DNA of 6,255 nucleotides from NCBI GenBank assembly GCA_020444775.1, contig JAGRHX010000673.1, positions 1 to 6,255 of the forward strand, given 5' to 3'. The notes beneath the pieces were generated by a model that saw only the letters and a list, made by a program, of their open reading frames with translations, made no database searches and had not been told where the DNA came from. The translations under genes were made by a program, and so were the position numbers. This document shows, in pieces, positions 1-6,100 of the stretch (positions are counted from its first letter, which is position 1; each line of letters begins with the position of its first letter). The DNA is from Gammaproteobacteria bacterium (GTDB lineage Bacteria > Pseudomonadota > Gammaproteobacteria > HK1).

Positions 1-75
1 ACGCCGGACCGTATCGAGCGTCGCAAGTCACGCTGGACGCCGACCGAGATCCGCTACACGCTACCGGCCGGCTGA
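1..75 (+). CDS. C-terminal end of an unidentified protein (5' partial)
   Basis: Frame 1 is open from the first base of the window to a TGA at 73-75 and encodes 24 residues that end in PTEIRYTLPAG. The fragment is basic and Arg-rich at first (RIERRKSRW) and then turns into a short beta-like tail. I do not recognise the family. It is too short to separate firmly from a chance open frame, but a stop followed at once by a perfect GC-rich hairpin (90-120) looks like a genuine gene end. The gene would converge on the RHS toxin gene with 62 bases between the stop codons, so the two are not in one operon. Orientation alone makes it an unlikely immunity gene for the toxin. Confidence 0.5.
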   Translation, partial: TPDRIERRKSRWTPTEIRYTLPAG

Positions 76-89
76 AGCCCTGCCTGCGA

Positions 90-120
90 ACGGGCGCGCG
101 AGCTGTCGCCGCGCGCCCGT
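90..120. terminator. Perfect inverted repeat between convergent genes, putative bidirectional terminator
   Basis: Bases 90-100 (ACGGGCGCGCG) and 110-120 (CGCGCGCCCGT) are exact reverse complements: an 11-bp stem, 10 of 11 pairs G-C, around a 9-base loop (101-109). It sits between the plus-strand stop (73-75) and the minus-strand stop (138-140), the usual place for a shared terminator. Neither side has a run of T after the stem, so it is not a textbook intrinsic terminator. It may act with Rho or as a 3'-end stabilising hairpin. The structure is seen; the function is inferred. Confidence 0.6.
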
Positions 121-137
121 CCCGGGTTCCACCGACC

Positions 138-3100
138 TCAGCGGCAGAACAGCTTCTTCGAGGCCCGTACCTTGTTCATCAGCTGGGCCTTGCCGCCGAA
201 GGACTTCATCAGCAGCTCCTCCAGCGTGCGCAGCGCCTTCGGATCGTTGGCCAGTTCCTTGTTGATGTAGATCGGCACCTCGCTGATGATCCGGCGCCCG
301 TTGCGGGCATGCTCGGAGAAGCGCACGCTCAGCTTGCGCTTGCTCTTGCCGGCATAGACGTTGGCCTGGTTACCGGCCTTGTTCAGCGCCACCGCCTCGA
401 TCAGCAGATAGACGCCGGCCTCGCCAATGTTGGTGAACACCGCATCGCCCAGGCAGCGGATGGCCAGACGCTGGAACAGCGCCATCCGCTGCAGGATGGC
501 GTTCTCGGAGAACACCGCGCGGCCGGTCGGGTCGACGAAGGTCACCGGGTTGTTGCGCACGTAGCGATAGAGGTTCTCGTCGCCGCCGGCAAAGCCCAGA
601 TCGTCCTCCGATTGGAATCGTCCCACCGCCGGGTCGTAGAAGCGGCTGCGCATCGAGTACAGCGCGACATCCGCTTCGTACTCGATACCGGCGAAGATGC
701 TCGGCAGCCGTGCGCCGGCGCTCGCCGACAGCGGCACGCCGAAGACGCTGCGCACGTAGCTCCCGGCCAGCGCGCCGCTCGCGTCCAGGGTGTGGTTCAC
801 CGAGTCCACCTGGTCGGCCAGCAGCCAGCGGTCGTCGTTGTCGAGCTCGTGGGCCCACACGCCGTCCGGCATCGAGGGTTCATAGAAGCGCCGCGTCAGC
901 ACGTTGCCGGCGCCATCGTACTCGACCAGGACGTTGAGCCCCTCGTTCAGGTAGAAGCGGTCCCCGGCCGGGGTGCGCTTGGCGACACGTCGATTGAGGG
1001 CGTCGTACAGGTACTCGGCGATGACCGTGGTGCTGCCGGCCAGCGGGGTCCGCGTGACCCGCAGCAGACGGTTGCGATGGTCGTACTCGAAACCGGTACG
1101 TTCACCGCTGAGCCGGTCGACACGGGCGGTGACATTGCCTTCGTTGTCGTACTCGAAGCTGAAGTCGTCGTTGCCGGTCAAACGGTTGCCGACGCCGGTA
1201 TAGGTGTGCACGCCGGCGAAGTGGCTGCTCAAACGATTGCCATTGGCATCGTAGGAGTAGCTCTCGTTTGGCAGCGCGGCGCTGGCGAAGTCACGGGTCA
1301 CCGCGTTCAGCTGACGACGGGCGTCGTAGCCATAGCTGGTCAGGCCCTGCTCGGTACGCACCTCGACGAAGTCGTGGCGGTCGTTGAGCTGGAACGTGTA
1401 GCTGGCGACCGGGTTGCCGTTGGCGTCGAAATGCCGGATGGCGTTCAGACGGTCCTCACAGCCCGGACACTCGAAGTCGAACTCCGACCAGCCCACCCGG
1501 TTGAGCGACTGCAGATCCGAGTAGTAGCTCAGCTTGCGCGGCAGGCTGCTCGGGTCGTACTCGAGCTGCACGCTGCGCTCACGCGCACCCTGCTGGGTGG
1601 CACGCGTCACCCGCTCGGCGGCGTCGTACTCGAAGGTCGTCTCACCACCGAAGCTGTCGACCATGCGCACGATGTGGTCGGCACGGTCGTAGCCGTAGAT
1701 GACCTGATCGCTGCCCGGCACGAGCTGCTTGCGGGTGGTCTTGACCAGCGCCAGATTGCCACGTCCGTTGTATTCGAAATCGGTACGGACCTGCGCGTCT
1801 TCGGCGCGGATCATGCGGCTGTTGCCGTCGTACTCGTACTCGATCACGTACAGCGGATTGGTGCCCGGCCAGCGCTCGTGGGTCAAGCGGCCGAGGCTGT
1901 CGTATTCGAACTCCGTGACCCGGCCGTTACGGTCGGTCTTGCGCTCGAGTCGACCGGTCGCCAGGTAGTCGTAGTCTATGACGTTGCCGAACGGATCCTG
2001 GTTATGGTCCAGGAAGCCGTCGGCGTCATAGCTGAAGTCCCAACGGCTGCCGATGGCATCGATCAACGCACGCTCGCGACCGGCCGAATCGTACTGATTC
2101 TCGACTCGCGTGCCCTGCGCATCGATCACCTTGGTCTGCTTGCAGGTGCTCGGGTCGTACTCGTAGGTGAACAGCAGCTGGCCGTTCTTGGTGTACGAGG
2201 CGATCTCGCCACAGCTGTTGTAGCTGAAGTCCGAGACCTGGCCCTGCTCCTCGACCCGGGTCATGCGGTCGGCGCTGTCATAACCGAGCGCCAGGACATA
2301 GCCGCCCGCGTCTTCGAGCCGCGTCAGGTTGCCACGCGCGTCGTACTGGATCTGGTCGACGAGCTCGCTGCCGTCGGCCAGCACCACCACCTCGCGGGTG
2401 ATGTTGCCCCGATCGTCGTACTCGACCTGCACGCCGCGACCGTCACCGTCGCGGATGAACTCCGCGCCATTGACCGTATCGGCATCGATCTGCGTGCAGC
2501 CGTCCAGGGTGGCCAGGTCATCGCCTTCACTGCACAGCGCGACGAGTCGGCCCTCGGGCATCGAGAACACCGGCTGAATCAGCAGCACGCCGTCTCGCAC
2601 CACGCGTGACACGAAGTGCGGCAGATCCGGGTCGTACTCGATACTGGTGATAGTGCCGAGCTGGTCGGTGACCTTCACCAGATCGCCGTTGGCGTCGTAC
2701 TCATAGTCCACCGTGGCGCCGTCGGGATCGACGATCCGCGTGATCCGGCCCTGGCCGTCGCGCTCGAAGTCGATGGCGATGCCGCTACTGTGGGTGATGC
2801 CCTGCTCGGTGAACACCAGCTCGTTGCCGTTCTGGTCGGCAACGCCGAGCAGACCACGCTTCTGGTCGATGGTGAAGGCGATACCGTCGCGGTTGGTGTA
2901 CCGGTAGGTGCTGGGATTGCCCTGCCCCAGCAGCTGGCTGAAGAAGTAGATGTAGCCGCCGCTGCTGATCGCCACCGAGTCACCGACCGCCTGCAGGCTG
3001 CCGTACACGCCCGGGTCCGGCGTGAACTCGACGGTCACCAGCCACGGGGTGAGGAAGCTGGTCGGCCGCGGCGTGAAGCGGAAGCCGGCACGCTCACCAT

Positions 3101-6100
3101 CCGGCAGGGTGACGTACACCCGGGTGCCGTAGACGAACGGCCGGCCGTCCGGCGCGCCGTCGCGGACCTCGGCGGGATAGGCGAGACGCCAGCCGAAGCC
3201 GAACTCGGTCGGCTCCAACGCCAGGGTGTCGTAGCTGCGGCTGACCGCCAGCGGAATGCCGGCGAGCTGGAAGTCCGCGTCCTTGAACTGCAGACGGAAG
3301 TTACCGAGCTTCAGCGCACCGTCGATGCTCACCGGCACCGAGGCGCGGCCACCGACCGCGCCCTGGCGATAGCTGAGCTGCAGATCGTAGCTGTCGTTGG
3401 CCAGCAGTGTGGGATCGATACTGGCGATGGCCTCACCGAACAGCGGCCCGCTGCCCTCGGCCAGCAGCCGGCCGGCCTGCGGTGAGGTGGCGCCGGCCGG
3501 GGTCAGACGCAAAGACCAGTCAATCGGCGTGCCGGCGTTCGCGCCCAGCGTTGCCGGGCTCACCGTTGCCAGCACGCTGACCGGCGCGCTCCAGCTGGTG
3601 CCCGGGCTCGGACTGTCGATGGAGACGCTCGGCGCATCGCTCTGGTCGCCGGTCGCGATGGTCAGCATGACCTCGGTACCGGCCTGCAAGGTGGTGCCCG
3701 GGGCCGGGTCCACCGCCACCACGGTGCCCGGCGCGACACTGTCATCGACCACCACCACGACCTGACCGACCAGCAGCCCGGCCTCACGCAGCAGCGCTTC
3801 CGCCTGACCGCGCACCAGCCCCTCGAGCAACGGCACGTCCACCGGCACGTCGGCGAGCACCTGCACATTGAAGCTCTGGGTGGCCGACAGACCGCCCGGA
3901 TCGCTGGCCCGCACGGTGACCCGGCTCTGACCGATCTGACTGTTGTCGGGCAACCATTCGATGAGACCGCTGACCGGGTCGATGCTCATGCCGACCGGCG
4001 CCTGCTCCAGGCTGTAGCCGAGGGTATCGCCGTCAGGGTCGGCGGCCTGCACCGGGTAGGCGTAGGCACGGCCCTCGACCACGCTGGTGAGCGGTGCCGA
4101 GACCAGCGCCGGCGGCTCGTTGACATCGCCGAGCGACAGCACCACGTCGACCGCGAAGCCCTCGCTGACCACGCTGCCCGCGGCCGGCGACTGGGCCCGC
4201 ACCTGGCCGGCCGGCACGTTGGCATCCTCGACCTCGCTCTGCGCGCCCAGGCTCAGGGTCAGCGCGACCAGCGCGGCCTCCGCCTGGCTGGCATCAAGAC
4301 CGCTCAGATCCGGCACGTTCACGGTCGGCGGCGCGACCCGCGCGGCGAAGCTCGCCACGCCCTCGTCGCCGTCGTCGTCATTGACCCGCACCACCACGTC
4401 GAACACGCCGACCGTGGTGTAGGTGTGCTGCAGGCTGAAGGTCTTGTCCGCGTTCAGTATCAGCGTCTGTAGTGGGCTGCCGTCGCCATAGTCGACCGTC
4501 GCGGTCCAGCTGTCCGCGCCCGGATCGGTGAAGAAGCCGTCGCGTTCGAAGCTTCGGTCGCGGGTCAGGTTGACGGCGCTGCCGGCGAACACGGTGGGCG
4601 CCACGTTACGGATGGTGACCGGCAGGGCTTCGTCGTCGCGACCGCCGGCACCGTCCTCGAGCGCTATCCGGGCGACGAAGTCGCCATCGTCCAGATAGCG
4701 ATGGCTGAACACGAACTCGTTGCTCGGGGTCAGGAACAGCTCGACCGGATCGCCACCGTCACCGAACTCGACGGTCGCCGACCAGCGATTGGCATCCGGG
4801 TCGGTGAAGCGGCCGCGGGCGATGAAGGTCGTGCCCTCGTCGACCGGATAGGCCTCGAGCGCCTGGATCTGCGGCGGCGTATTGGTCGGCGGTGGGTTGT
4901 CCGCCAGCACCAGAGCGACACGGCTGGCGCTCGCGACGCTGCTGCCGGCTGGCGGGTCCTGCTCGAAGACCCGGCCGTCCGCCTCGCCGTCGAAGGGCCG
5001 GCTGCTGACCGCACCGGCCTGCAGACCGGCGCCGCTCAACGCACTGCCCGCCTCGGCCTGGGTCAGGCCACGCAGATCGGGCACGCTGACCGCACGCACA
5101 CGTGAGCGGGCCGATGGCACCAGCGCGGCGATCAGCTCCGATTCACAGCTTTGCTGGCCGAGCTCGCCCGGCGAGCGGATCAGCTTGTAGTAGCTGACCT
5201 GTCCCTGCGGCGCGCCCAGATCCAGATAGGTGCTGTAGCCCGACGTGGTATCGGCGATCTTCTCGAACGGACCGGCGGCGCTGGCCGCGCGCAGCACCTC
5301 GTAGCTGGCATCGGTCACCGGATCCCAGGTCAGCTGCACCTGGTCACGCTTGACCCGGACCTGGAAGTTCTCCACGCAGCCGAAGGCGCAGATGCCGAGC
5401 ACACCGCTCGCGACGTTGTTGAGCTCGTCGCTCTCGCGCAGCACCCGGTCGACGTCGGCGGTGACGCTGACCGGCTGCGCGAAGGGCACGAAGCTGTCGG
5501 AGCTGACCGTGAATTCCTGGAACTCACCCGGCGCCAGATCGCGACTCAGGGTGATACGACCGAACTGCACGCCATCGACGCTGAAGTCGACCGCGCTGCC
5601 GGCACGTGCCACACCCAGACCCACGTTGCCGACGCGACTGGAGATCGACACCAGTCCCGGACAGGCGCTGACGTCGACCAGCGGTGTGGACGGCACCAGA
5701 TCCGGATCGCCCTGCAGCGAGCAGATCGCGGGCTTGCCGAGCTCCGCGACACCGGCCGGGGCAAAGGTCACGTGTTCCCACTGCGCCGGCACGAAGCTCT
5801 CGCTGCTCAGCGGCAGCGGCGAGACCGACGGCCCGTTGTCCCACTCGAGCACGTACAGCCCGCTGGTGCCGGCCGCCGGGAACTCCTGGGTCAGCAGGAT
5901 CTTGCCGGCGTAGCCGCGCCACTGCACGGCCTCGACGCCGAGCACGTTGCCGCTGCCATAGTTGGCGCCGAAGAAGTTCTCGTTCTCGGGGATGAGGTCG
6001 ATGTCCTCGATGGCGACGCCGAGGTTCGAGTAGACCGTGACGGTGCCGTCGCGATCGATTGCGTAGAGCCGTCCGGAATCCTCGGCGCCACTGATGATGC

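Noticed and set aside
141..521. Recent horizontal swap of the toxin tip shown by lower GC
   Set aside because: A hand count of 181-480 gives about 64% GC, only slightly below much of the core and within the spread of single lines in the RHS region (about 58% to above 70%). The sequence gives no clear compositional break.
370..858. Minus-strand open frame of 162 codons overlapping the RHS core and tip
   Set aside because: It is a different frame of the same strand and is very rich in Arg, Gly and Ala. It could be tempting as an overlapping immunity gene, but it lacks any recognisable motif and covers the conserved RHS core, whose own frame explains the sequence.
309..2609. Long open frame on the plus strand (766 codons) opposite the RHS repeats
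   Set aside because: Its product is a low-complexity Val/Ala/Leu/Arg/His-rich string with recurring VVLE-type words, the antisense mirror of the YD-repeat codons in a GC-rich gene. No domain is recognisable, and the opposite frame is an unmistakable RHS protein.
1080..2710. Recurring word gtcgtactcg suggesting a DNA repeat or CRISPR-like array
   Set aside because: Copies are irregularly spaced and in frame with the Glu-Tyr-Asp codons of the YD repeats. They are codon-level echoes of a protein repeat, with no spacer-repeat structure.
2616..3485. Second long plus-strand open frame (289 codons)
   Set aside because: Same antisense register and same biased composition as the frame at 309-2609. 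It lies wholly opposite the RHS entry segment and shows no fold-like pattern.
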